NCBI GenBank assembly: GCA_044340025.1
Contig: JBIIUJ010000152.1
Location: forward strand, 1 to 5,662
Reading direction: 5' to 3'
Length of the DNA stretch: 5,662 nt
Source: JBIIUJ01 sp044340025
GTDB lineage: Bacteria > Pseudomonadota > Alphaproteobacteria > Caulobacterales > Aquidulcibacteraceae
Position numbers and translations under genes: made by a program. Below the pieces are notes generated by a model. It was not told the origin of the DNA. It was given only the letters and a program-made list of their open reading frames with translations, and searched no databases. Below are positions 1 to 5,586 of this stretch, in pieces. Positions within the stretch are counted from its first letter, which is position 1. Every line of letters starts with the position of its first letter.

Positions 1-1
1 G

Positions 2-94
2 GGCCTATGGACCGCAATCGGTCACCTGATCGACCTGTTCGAGCCCAACGAGTGCCGAAACTACTTCACCAGTTGTGGGTACGATGCAGACTGA
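2..94 (+). CDS. IS630-family transposase, C-terminal end (5' truncated by window)
   Basis: An open frame enters from the left edge in frame 2 and ends at TGA 92-94, giving 30 residues that begin GLWTAIGHLIDLF and finish NYFTSCGYDAD. This closely resembles the usual C-terminus of IS630-family DDE transposases, in which a helix of the type LWxAIGxLLDxF is followed by an ECxNYFxxAGY tail. The family catalyses cut-and-paste transposition into TA dinucleotides. The catalytic DDE residues lie outside the window, so it cannot be said whether the copy is intact or a remnant. The longer overlapping open frame starting at position 7 reads the same DNA in another phase and resembles nothing. The gene marks the left edge of the cargo segment that holds ietA/ietS. 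Family assignment rests only on this tail. Confidence 0.75.
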   Translation, partial: GLWTAIGHLIDLFEPNECRNYFTSCGYDAD

Positions 95-123
95 ACGCAA
101 ACCGCTCTAGTCTGAGGCGTTCT

Positions 124-157
124 GGTTTTCCGGCCAGCCTGAGCTGGGGTTTTCCGG
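124..157. repeat. 10-bp direct repeat flanking a small hairpin downstream of the transposase
   Basis: GGTTTTCCGG occurs at 124-133 and again at 148-157. Between the copies, CCAGC (134-138) and GCTGG (143-147) form a 5-bp stem with a CTGA loop, followed by GG and four Ts. The position, about 30-60 bases past the transposase stop, is where the right end of an IS630 element would lie, so this could be part of the IS end or a weak transcription terminator. The left IS end is outside the window, so neither reading can be tested here. I saw no convincing promoter in the remainder of 95-269. Confidence 0.4.
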
Positions 158-269
158 GGCAGGTCACTCGGCTGGTCTCGAAGCTGTGGTACGATACTCG
201 ATCAACGCCGGGAAAGGGTTTATTAGTGGGACTCGGTTCGGATGTCCGCGGAGGAAGGGCGAACTGGCC

Positions 270-1301
270 ATGGCACGCAGCGATCTGCTAGTCTCGCTCG
301 TCCGCGCCGGCGCTGCTGGTGATCGCGAAGCCTTGCGTACCACAGCTGAAGCGTTAGCCGCCGATGAGCGTGCGAAAAAGCACTACATCGTCGCCGACCG
401 GATTCAGCGCGCACTGTCGGCTGTGCCTGTCACGCCGCCAGCGCTTACTGCGACCTCGCCACATCTCAACAACTCCAATGGGCGCGAAGCGATCCTAGAA
501 GTCGAGGCGCGTCTTGCGCTGGACGATCTGTTGCTGCCGCTGCCAGCCCGCGAGAGCGCTCGCCAGTTGATCGAGGAACATCAGCGTGCCGACGTGCTGC
601 GCGCGAGCGGGTTCGAGCCGCGCCACCGGGTGCTGTTGTCAGGTCCACCGGGCAATGGAAAGACCTCGTTGGCTGAGGCGATAGCCGAAGGTCTTGGCCT
701 GCCATATTTCCAGGTCCGCTACGATGCACTGATCGGCAGCTATCTCGGCGAGACTAACGCGCGTCTGCGCCGACTGTTCGACTATGTGCGGACCCAGCCG
801 AGTGTGCTGTTCTTCGACGAATTCGACGCGATCGGAAAGGAACGCGGTGACACCCACGAGACTGGCGAAATCAAGCGCGTGGTCTCATTCCTGCTGATGC
901 AGCTCGACCAGTTGCCAAGCTATGTGATCGTCGTTGCGGCGACCAATCATGGCGAACTCCTCGACCGTGCCGTCTGGCGGCGCTTCCAGATGCGGCTCGC
1001 GCTGCCAGCACCGCGTCATTCGGAGATCACAGTATTTCTCGACCGGATTATGTCAAGCTGGAGTGAAACGCCGAGTTTGGCCCTGTCGAAGATTGCTGCG
1101 AAACTTGGCGATGTCAGCTACGCTGAGGCACTCGACTTTTGCCAGAATGTGCGGCGACGACAAGTTTTGGGGCTAGGGGAGGTTTCGATCGATGCGGCTT
1201 TGCGTGCCGAACTTGATCTTTGGACCAAGCGCGTAACGCCCGAGGTTCTGAATGCCGAGCGATCCCTCCAAGCCCCTTCTGAGGCTGACCCCGCAACCTG
1301 A
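270..1301 (+). CDS. ietA: IetA-type AAA+ ATPase (antitoxin/regulator partner of IetS protease)
   Basis: A 343-residue AAA+ ATPase. Walker A is GPPGNGKT at residues 125-132 (Lys131), a pore-loop-like segment YDALIGSYLGET is at 151-162, Walker B is VLFFDEFDAIG at 179-189 (Asp183, Glu184), sensor 1 is Asn226 in AATNHGELLDRA, and a candidate arginine finger is Arg237/Arg238. The core resembles the FtsH/katanin-like branch. The first ~50 residues are a charged helical domain, and the region after ~265 should be the helical lid. There is no signal peptide or membrane segment, so it is cytosolic. I chose ATG 270 because MARSDLLVSLVRAG is typical of the family; GGAGG lies upstream at 250-254, somewhat far. 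A GTG at 186 would add 28 residues that look non-coding. The gene overlaps the S8 protease gene by 50 bases. In pTiC58 the homologue IetA is the antitoxin to IetS. Function here is inferred from architecture and pairing; the ATPase assignment is certain. Confidence 0.9.
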   Translation: MARSDLLVSLVRAGAAGDREALRTTAEALAADERAKKHYIVADRIQRALSAVPVTPPALTATSPHLNNSNGREAILEVEARLALDDLLLPLPARESARQLIEEHQRADVLRASGFEPRHRVLLSGPPGNGKTSLAEAIAEGLGLPYFQVRYDALIGSYLGETNARLRRLFDYVRTQPSVLFFDEFDAIGKERGDTHETGEIKRVVSFLLMQLDQLPSYVIVVAATNHGELLDRAVWRRFQMRLALPAPRHSEITVFLDRIMSSWSETPSLALSKIAAKLGDVSYAEALDFCQNVRRRQVLGLGEVSIDAALRAELDLWTKRVTPEVLNAERSLQAPSEADPAT

Positions 1302-3768
1302 TCGTCCACGGGCGGTCGGCTCTCGTCGTAACCCACCAAAGCCGGAGGCGTTTCCGGCCGGGCGGCAGGCCGAACGCATCGGCCCTAAATTCGCCCGCTT
1401 GGCAGACGTGCTGGCGCGCGGCGGCGGTGCGCTGGAATTGCGTGCTGACCCGACCGCGCTTGCACCCGAACGCCTGCTCGTCTTCGAGGTCCTCGGCAGT
1501 ATCCGCGATTTCGCGGATGCCGTCCGGCGCATCCGCGGTCTCGAGTTGATCGATGAAGAGGAATTGCAGGCCGACGAGGCCGACAAGCAGCCGGTCGCCT
1601 ATCTGATGGTTCCCGACCTTGCTGCGCTGCGCAGCATCGAGTCCCTATGGCGACGGTGGCAGGCAGGACAGCTCGTCTGGGGCGAAACCGCTTGGTCCAA
1701 CGTCTTCGAACGATTGCGTGACCTGCGACCATGGGGACCATCGGACCGAGTCCAGCCCCATGAAGCGAGTATCCTAGCCGCCGAGATCGAAGGGCTCGAC
1801 GAAGCTGAGCCGGTCCGCGTAGAAATCGAACTGGTGTTTCGTGCGAACAAATTGGCGGGGGCCGAGAGTGCGGCGAATGTCACCGCTGCGATCGTCGCGC
1901 GCGGTGGCCAAATCGTGTCGCAGGCGCGCATCGTCGACATCGCCTATCATGCCATTCTCGCGGACCTGCCGGTCTGGGCAATCCAGCAGATCGTGCAGCA
2001 GGCACCCGAGGGCGTCGCCGGGCTCGAAGCGGTGATGCACATTCGTCCACAGAGCCTTGCAACCAGCATCGATGTCGATGATGCGCTCGAATCCGATCCG
2101 GACGCCATCGCCCCGCGAGCGCTTGGCGAACCCATATTGGCGCTGCTCGACGGAGTTCCCGTCGCCAACCATCGTCTGCTCGGCGACCATGTGCGGATTG
2201 ACGACCAATTTGAGCTGGTGCCTGAGGCACTGGTCGCGGATCGCGTCCATGGAACGGCGATGGCTTCGCTCATCGTCCACGGTGATCGCAATCGCGCCGA
2301 AGCGAGCCTGCCGCGTCAGATCCATATCGTGCCTGTCTTGGGCAATCGCGATAGGTTTCCGCAGGACCGGCTGGTCATCGATATGATGTTCCTTGCGATC
2401 ACGCGCCTTCGCGATACGGCACCGCATGTCCTCATTGTCAATCTTTCGCTTGGCAATCGCTGGCGACCGTTCCACGGCCAGATGTCAGCCTGGGCACGGT
2501 TGATCGATCGCATGGCACAACGGTTTGGGCTGCTGTTTATCGTCAGCGCAGGCAATCAGATCGAACGGTTCGGCGTGCCGGTCTACGCCAACAGCATCGA
2601 GTTGGAAGCGGCGACTAGCGGTGACCGCGCCACCGCGATAATCGTTGCTCTGAACAACCTTGCGCCCGACCGTCGCATCCTGTCGCCGGCCGAGACCGTG
2701 AACGGCATCACAGTCGGTTCGTGCAATGACGACGCCGTTTCGCCCAACGACCGGCTGCTCGCGCGCACACTAATCGACCCGTTTCCCGACCACCAAACCT
2801 CTAATCCTTCGAGTTCGCTAGGTCCCGGTTTCGCAAACGCCGTAAAGCCGGACATTCTGATGCCAGGCGCGCGTGAACATCTGCGGGTCGTGCGGACACA
2901 CGATCATATCGAGGTGCAGCCAGGCCGGCCGGCACGCGGCGCGGGATTGCGCGTCGCGGCACCCCCCGCGAACGGCCGTGAAAATCTCGCCGGTTACACC
3001 AATGGCACCAGCGCCGCCGCAGCGCTCGCCTCACGCACCTGCCACCGAATCCATGATGCGTTGGAGTCGGCGTACGGTATCGAGTTCCTGAACATGCCAC
3101 CGATCAACCGTGCGGTGCTGCTCAAGGCCCTGCTCGTCCATCCGGCGCGGTGGCCCGATGATATGGCCGAGCTTATCCGGCGGACGATCGGCCCGACCGG
3201 TCGCGGTCAGGCCAGTCGTCAGAAGGACAACATTCGCAGGTTCCTTGGCTATGGCAGTGTTGATGCGGACGATGCCGTCGCCTGCGCCGCCGATCGCGCT
3301 ACCTTCTTTGCTACCGGCTCGCTCCAGCGCTACCGGACGACGACAATCGCCGTGCCGGTTCCACTCGCAATTGGCGGTCAGGCGCGCCCACATGCGCTGA
3401 CCGCGACACTCGCTTGGTTCACGCCGGTATCGCCCGGCCGAAAAAGCTATCGTAGTTGCAAGCTCAAGATCCTGGACCCCGCTGAGATCGATGCCTTGGC
3501 GGTTAAGGCGCACGCAAATCAGCCAGACGGCAATCAGACCAATCGTGGCACCGTTTTCACACGCTGCTGGAGTGGGCAGTCCGCGCCGCGCGTCGATCCG
3601 AACATGACGATTGCGCTGCAGGTGCAGCGCGAGCCTGATCAAGCAGCCGTCATAGACGAAGCGGTCGTCTACGGGCTCGCCGTCACGCTGGCGATGCCTG
3701 GTGAGGTTCGCCTGTATGACGAGGTGCGCGCACGTATTGCCCAGCCAATAAGGGCAGAGGGTCATTGA
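1252..3768 (+). CDS. ietS: IetS-type S8 (subtilisin-like) serine protease, toxin/effector partner of IetA
   Basis: An 838-residue subtilase with a full catalytic set: Asp300 in ALLDGVP, His333 in VHGTAMASL, oxyanion Asn435 in IVSAGN and Ser587 in NGTSAAAA. A KPDILMPG motif, usual just before the serine in S8 enzymes, is at 532-539. Residues 1-~290 form an N-terminal domain without signal peptide (start MPSDPSKPLLRLTPQP), which contains the family-typical ELRADPTALAPERLLVFEV. Residues ~640-838 are strand-rich (HALTATLAWFTPV), probably a C-terminal beta-sandwich. The enzyme should act in the cytosol. The start at ATG 1252 is supported by GAGG at 1242-1245, six bases upstream, and lies inside the 3' end of ietA in a different frame, so the two are probably co-translated. 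In pTiC58 the homologous protease is the toxin of a plasmid-stabilising pair, and ietAS also scored as anti-phage in a published screen. The substrate is unknown. Nothing suggests inactivation. Confidence 0.92.
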   Translation: MPSDPSKPLLRLTPQPDRPRAVGSRRNPPKPEAFPAGRQAERIGPKFARLADVLARGGGALELRADPTALAPERLLVFEVLGSIRDFADAVRRIRGLELIDEEELQADEADKQPVAYLMVPDLAALRSIESLWRRWQAGQLVWGETAWSNVFERLRDLRPWGPSDRVQPHEASILAAEIEGLDEAEPVRVEIELVFRANKLAGAESAANVTAAIVARGGQIVSQARIVDIAYHAILADLPVWAIQQIVQQAPEGVAGLEAVMHIRPQSLATSIDVDDALESDPDAIAPRALGEPILALLDGVPVANHRLLGDHVRIDDQFELVPEALVADRVHGTAMASLIVHGDRNRAEASLPRQIHIVPVLGNRDRFPQDRLVIDMMFLAITRLRDTAPHVLIVNLSLGNRWRPFHGQMSAWARLIDRMAQRFGLLFIVSAGNQIERFGVPVYANSIELEAATSGDRATAIIVALNNLAPDRRILSPAETVNGITVGSCNDDAVSPNDRLLARTLIDPFPDHQTSNPSSSLGPGFANAVKPDILMPGAREHLRVVRTHDHIEVQPGRPARGAGLRVAAPPANGRENLAGYTNGTSAAAALASRTCHRIHDALESAYGIEFLNMPPINRAVLLKALLVHPARWPDDMAELIRRTIGPTGRGQASRQKDNIRRFLGYGSVDADDAVACAADRATFFATGSLQRYRTTTIAVPVPLAIGGQARPHALTATLAWFTPVSPGRKSYRSCKLKILDPAEIDALAVKAHANQPDGNQTNRGTVFTRCWSGQSAPRVDPNMTIALQVQREPDQAAVIDEAVVYGLAVTLAMPGEVRLYDEVRARIAQPIRAEGH

Positions 3769-4023
3769 CGCTGTTCATCGATAGACCACTGACCAGTGCG
3801 ACTATCTCCCGGTTCTTGGAATCCTTGAAGTGGCCACGTCTAAAGGAGGTGGCACGCTGAGCGCGCCGAAGATTGCGGTGTGATTCGATCTGGTCAGTCG
3901 ATCTGCGCTCCGTCCCCACGTGTTGGCGTTAGGGATCGCGAAGCCTGCGTTTCAATGACGGAAATGGGGGCGCGATGCGGAACAGCCAGATCGACTGCCG
4001 CCAGCGGACATCGACAGCCCGCA

Positions 4024-4189
4024 CCGCCCCCATCGCCCTCCTCTCCCTGCACCCAAGCCCGCAAGGCCCGCAACCGTTCGGTCGTCCGCTGCGCTGCCGC
4101 CCCGGTCTGGGCGCGCCGGATAGCGCGGGTCTGCCGGGGTGCGGACCTTGGGGCTGGGGTGTGGGCGGGGTTCCGGCCGATGGGGGCGG
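4024..4189. repeat. Extended imperfect hairpin (~166 nt) upstream of the ArdC-like gene
   Basis: Three nested pairings align in one long stem. CCGCCCCCATCG (4024-4035) is perfectly complementary to CGATGGGGGCGG (4178-4189). Inside it, CACCCAAGCCC (4050-4060) pairs 10 of 11 with GGGCTGGGGTG (4151-4161). Directly inside that, CAAGGCCCGCA (4062-4072) pairs 10 of 11 with TGCGGACCTTG (4140-4150). The apical part (4073-4139) can fold further, for example CCCCGG 4100-4105 with CCGGGG 4134-4139, or GCGCT 4091-4095 with AGCGC 4122-4126. The nested order is unlikely to be chance even at high GC. It could be a structured leader RNA, a fold of transferred single-stranded DNA, or a replication or transfer site. 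The role is unknown. Confidence 0.6.
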
Positions 4190-4190
4190 C

Positions 4191-4228
4191 GCGGGCTCAT
4201 GGTGAGTGCTGCGGGGCAATGAGCCCGC
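4191..4228 (+). promoter_or_regulatory. Leader hairpin with perfect 10-bp stem before the ArdC-like gene
   Basis: GCGGGCTCAT (4191-4200) and ATGAGCCCGC (4219-4228) form a perfect 10-bp stem with an 18-nt loop. It begins two bases after the long hairpin ends and stops four bases before the hairpin that covers the ribosome binding site. No T tract follows, so it is not a standard intrinsic terminator. Its GAGCCC segment (4221-4226) is also complementary to GGGCTC at 4238-4243 in the next hairpin, so the two structures can compete. This suggests control of translation by alternative folding, but that is inferred from complementarity only. Confidence 0.5.
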
Positions 4229-4231
4229 ATC

Positions 4232-4247
4232 GGCGGAGGGCTCCGCC
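4232..4247 (+). promoter_or_regulatory. Ribosome binding site of the ArdC-like gene, buried in a hairpin
   Basis: The Shine-Dalgarno GGAGG lies at 4235-4239, eight bases before ATG 4248, and decides that start over the upstream GTG at 4206. It is embedded in GGCGGA (4232-4237), loop GGGC, TCCGCC (4242-4247), a perfect 6-bp GC-rich stem that would hide most of the site and end immediately before the start codon. Translation would then need unfolding of this hairpin, for instance by a ribosome, a protein or the competing upstream pairing at 4221-4226. Confidence 0.65.
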
Positions 4248-5213
4248 ATGGGTCGCATTGCTTCGGTTTCCCGTTCCGCTTCGTCGTCTGAAAGTCAGGT
4301 TGGCGATGGGCCCCGCCTGTCACCTGCCGAACGGGTGACGGCTCAGATCGCCGATTTGCTCAAGCGCGGCGTGCGCCCGTGGGTGAAGCCGTGGGACGAT
4401 GGCGGCTCTGGCTTTCCGCTGGAATTGCCATTGCGGGCGTGTGGCGCCGCCTATCGCGGGATTAACATCGTTGCGCTGTGGGCTTCCGCCATGGAGCGCG
4501 GGTTCCAGGCGCGCCACTGGTTCACTTATCGGCAGGCGCTCGCCTTGGACGCCTGCGTGCGCAAAGGCGAGCGCGGGTCTTTCGTGGTGTTCTACACCGA
4601 GCTGGCGGCCAAGGATGGCGAGGCGGCTCCGCGTGAGGATCAGCACGGCGCCGATGTGCGCCGGATCCTGCGCGGCTACACCGTGTTCAACGCCGAGCAG
4701 ATCGACGGCCTGCCGCCGCACTTCCATGTACCCGAGCCCGCGCCGGTCGCGCCCGTGAGCGAGGGCGAGGACGCCCGCTTTACCGGGCTGTTCGCCCGAG
4801 TCCCCGCGCTGGTGCGCGAGGGCGGTCCGCGGGCGTACTACGCGCCGGCTGCGGACGTGATCCAGATGCCGCCCAAGGCTGCGTTCGCCGACCCAACCCA
4901 GTTCTGGGCCACGCTCGCCCATGAGCTCTCCCACTGGACCCGCCACCCCACGCGCCTTGACCGCGACTTCGGCCAGACCCGCTTCGGTGATCCGGCCTAT
5001 GCGCTCGAAGAGCTGGTGGCAGAGCTGTCTGCCGCCTTCATCGGCGCAACCATCGGTTTGCCCGCCGACCATATCGAGGACCACGCCGCTTACATCGATG
5101 GCTGGCTGAAGGCGCTGAGCGACAACCCGTCCGCGTTTCTGACCGCCGCCGGCAAGGCGCAGGCGGCGGCTGATTATGTTCTGACGTTGATGGTGGAGGG
5201 TGTTGGCGGATAG
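4248..5213 (+). CDS. ArdC-like anti-restriction protein: ssDNA-binding N-domain plus zincin-like metallopeptidase domain (DUF1738 family)
   Basis: A 321-residue protein of the ArdC family. Residues ~26-150 are the ArdC N-terminal domain, opening with ERVTAQIADLLKRGVRPWVKPW and containing the family-typical YRGINIVALW and FxxARHWFTYRQA segments; this domain binds single-stranded DNA. Residues ~170-315 are a zincin-like domain with the metal site HELSH at 225-229 (His225, Glu226, His229) and a downstream EELVAEL at 254-260 expected to give the third zinc ligand. Founding members are plasmid ArdC and the related TraC, proteins of conjugative plasmids that act on or protect incoming ssDNA; ArdC inhibits restriction of entering DNA. 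The first ~22 residues are Ser-rich and probably disordered. ATG 4248 is preferred over GTG 4206 because of GGAGG eight bases upstream. The leader is heavily structured, which suggests translational or transfer-linked control. Whether the protease activity matters is not known. Family confidence is high; the exact role is inferred. Confidence 0.88.
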   Translation: MGRIASVSRSASSSESQVGDGPRLSPAERVTAQIADLLKRGVRPWVKPWDDGGSGFPLELPLRACGAAYRGINIVALWASAMERGFQARHWFTYRQALALDACVRKGERGSFVVFYTELAAKDGEAAPREDQHGADVRRILRGYTVFNAEQIDGLPPHFHVPEPAPVAPVSEGEDARFTGLFARVPALVREGGPRAYYAPAADVIQMPPKAAFADPTQFWATLAHELSHWTRHPTRLDRDFGQTRFGDPAYALEELVAELSAAFIGATIGLPADHIEDHAAYIDGWLKALSDNPSAFLTAAGKAQAAADYVLTLMVEGVGG

Positions 5214-5370
5214 TCAGCGCGTGTAGCCGCGCAGCCCGCCCCAATCCTTGCCTTGTGCCATGCACTGACGACGATCCAGTTGGGCGTTGGGCCAGATGGC
5301 CATGCTCCTCCGTCTTCCCTGTTTCGCTGGCCGGCCCTTGAGCCGCGACCAGGCCAGGGGAGCGCGCTTT

Positions 5371-5516
5371 CGGGGTCTTCGAGACTGCATCCGTCGGCGT
5401 GGCGGCCAAGGGCCCGAGTTGTCGCTTCACCTGCGGCTTGCTCCTGCCCGCGCCTAGCCCTTGGCCGCCACCCGGCGCGTGCCGCGCCTGCCTTGTCCGG
5501 CTGCTGTCTGACCCCG
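5371..5516. repeat. Extended hairpin with perfect 15-bp core upstream of the ssb-like gene
   Basis: GTGGCGGCCAAGGGC (5399-5413) and GCCCTTGGCCGCCAC (5457-5471) form a perfect 15-bp stem with a 43-nt loop. The pairing resumes outward: the segment 5382-5393 pairs 10 of 12 with 5498-5509, and CGGGGTC (5371-5377) pairs perfectly with GACCCCG (5510-5516). The right side carries an extra branch, GGCGCG-TGC-CGCGCC at 5474-5488. The result is a branched structure of about 146 nt. Candidates are an RNA leader, a single-stranded promoter active on transferred DNA, or a priming/origin structure. No known RNA family was recognised. Confidence 0.6.
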
Positions 5517-5573
5517 TCGCAAGTGCGACCCCCGGAACCGGACGCGCCCGGCCGGGACCAACGCAAACCAGAC

Positions 5574-5578
5574 AGGAG
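5574..5578 (+). promoter_or_regulatory. Ribosome binding site of the ssb-like gene
   Basis: AGGAG lies eight bases before ATG 5587, an optimal spacing, and unlike the site of the ArdC-like gene it is not inside an evident local hairpin. It fixes the start of the gene running off the right edge. Confidence 0.7.
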
Positions 5579-5586
5579 AGACCACC

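Larger units (their letters stand above)
3769..4247. other. Gene-free, structured, very GC-rich region between ietS and the ArdC-like gene
   Basis: No convincing protein gene is seen. The left part (3769 to about 3950) is less GC-rich. It holds a small palindrome, CACTG-AC-CAGTG at 3787-3798, an isolated perfect Shine-Dalgarno AAAGGAGGT at 3842-3850 with no good start codon after it, and a CGATCTG direct repeat at 3886-3892 and 3899-3905. It probably contains the junction between the ietAS cargo and the element backbone, although no duplicated target or terminal repeat identifies the exact point. From about 3960 the DNA becomes strongly GC-rich and is dominated by inverted repeats, listed separately. 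Open frames across it on both strands are Arg/Pro/Ala-rich and look like GC-driven artefacts. Confidence 0.6.
5214..5586. other. Gene-free structured region between the ArdC-like gene and the ssb-like gene
   Basis: I see no convincing gene in these 373 bases; minus-strand open frames here are Arg/Ala/Pro-rich and extend antisense into flanking sequence. The region is rich in inverted repeats: GCGCG 5217-5221 with CGCGC 5228-5232 just past the stop (weak, no T tract), GGCCA-GA-TGGCC at 5290-5301, CTGGCC 5327-5332 with GGCCAG 5352-5357, the long hairpin at 5371-5516, and GTCGC-AAGT-GCGAC at 5516-5529. The downstream end carries a clear ribosome binding site for the next gene. No promoter close to the sigma-70 consensus was recognised. 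Confidence 0.6.

Noticed and set aside
186..226. Possible promoter for ietA (GATACT 193-198 or TATTAG 221-226 as -10)
   Set aside because: No acceptable -35 element lies at the right distance from either.
186..269. Upstream GTG start giving a 28-residue extension of IetA
   Set aside because: The extra residues look like translated intergenic DNA, and the family-typical N-terminus begins at ATG 270.
1774..2475. 233-codon minus-strand open frame
   Set aside because: Fully antisense to the conserved S8 protease; composition is that of a shadow frame and no motif is visible.
3031..3765. 244-codon minus-strand open frame
   Set aside because: Antisense to the C-terminal part of ietS; no recognisable domain.
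3952..4323. 123-codon minus-strand open frame over the leader
   Set aside because: Low-complexity Pro/Arg/His composition typical of antisense GC-rich DNA.
3880..4338. 152-codon + strand open frame across the structured leader
   Set aside because: Arg/Pro/Cys-rich with no motif, overlaps the ArdC-like start by 90 bases in another frame, and crosses the hairpin arms; best explained by high GC.
4320..5084. 254-codon minus-strand open frame
   Set aside because: Antisense to the ArdC-like gene, whose motifs (HELSH, EELVAEL) are clear on the + strand.
5217..5232. Possible terminator after the ArdC-like gene
   Set aside because: The stem is only 5 bp and there is no T tract.
5038..5566. Two overlapping 130-codon minus-strand frames after the ArdC-like gene
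   Set aside because: Neither resembles a protein, both run antisense into the ArdC-like gene, and the region is better described by inverted repeats.
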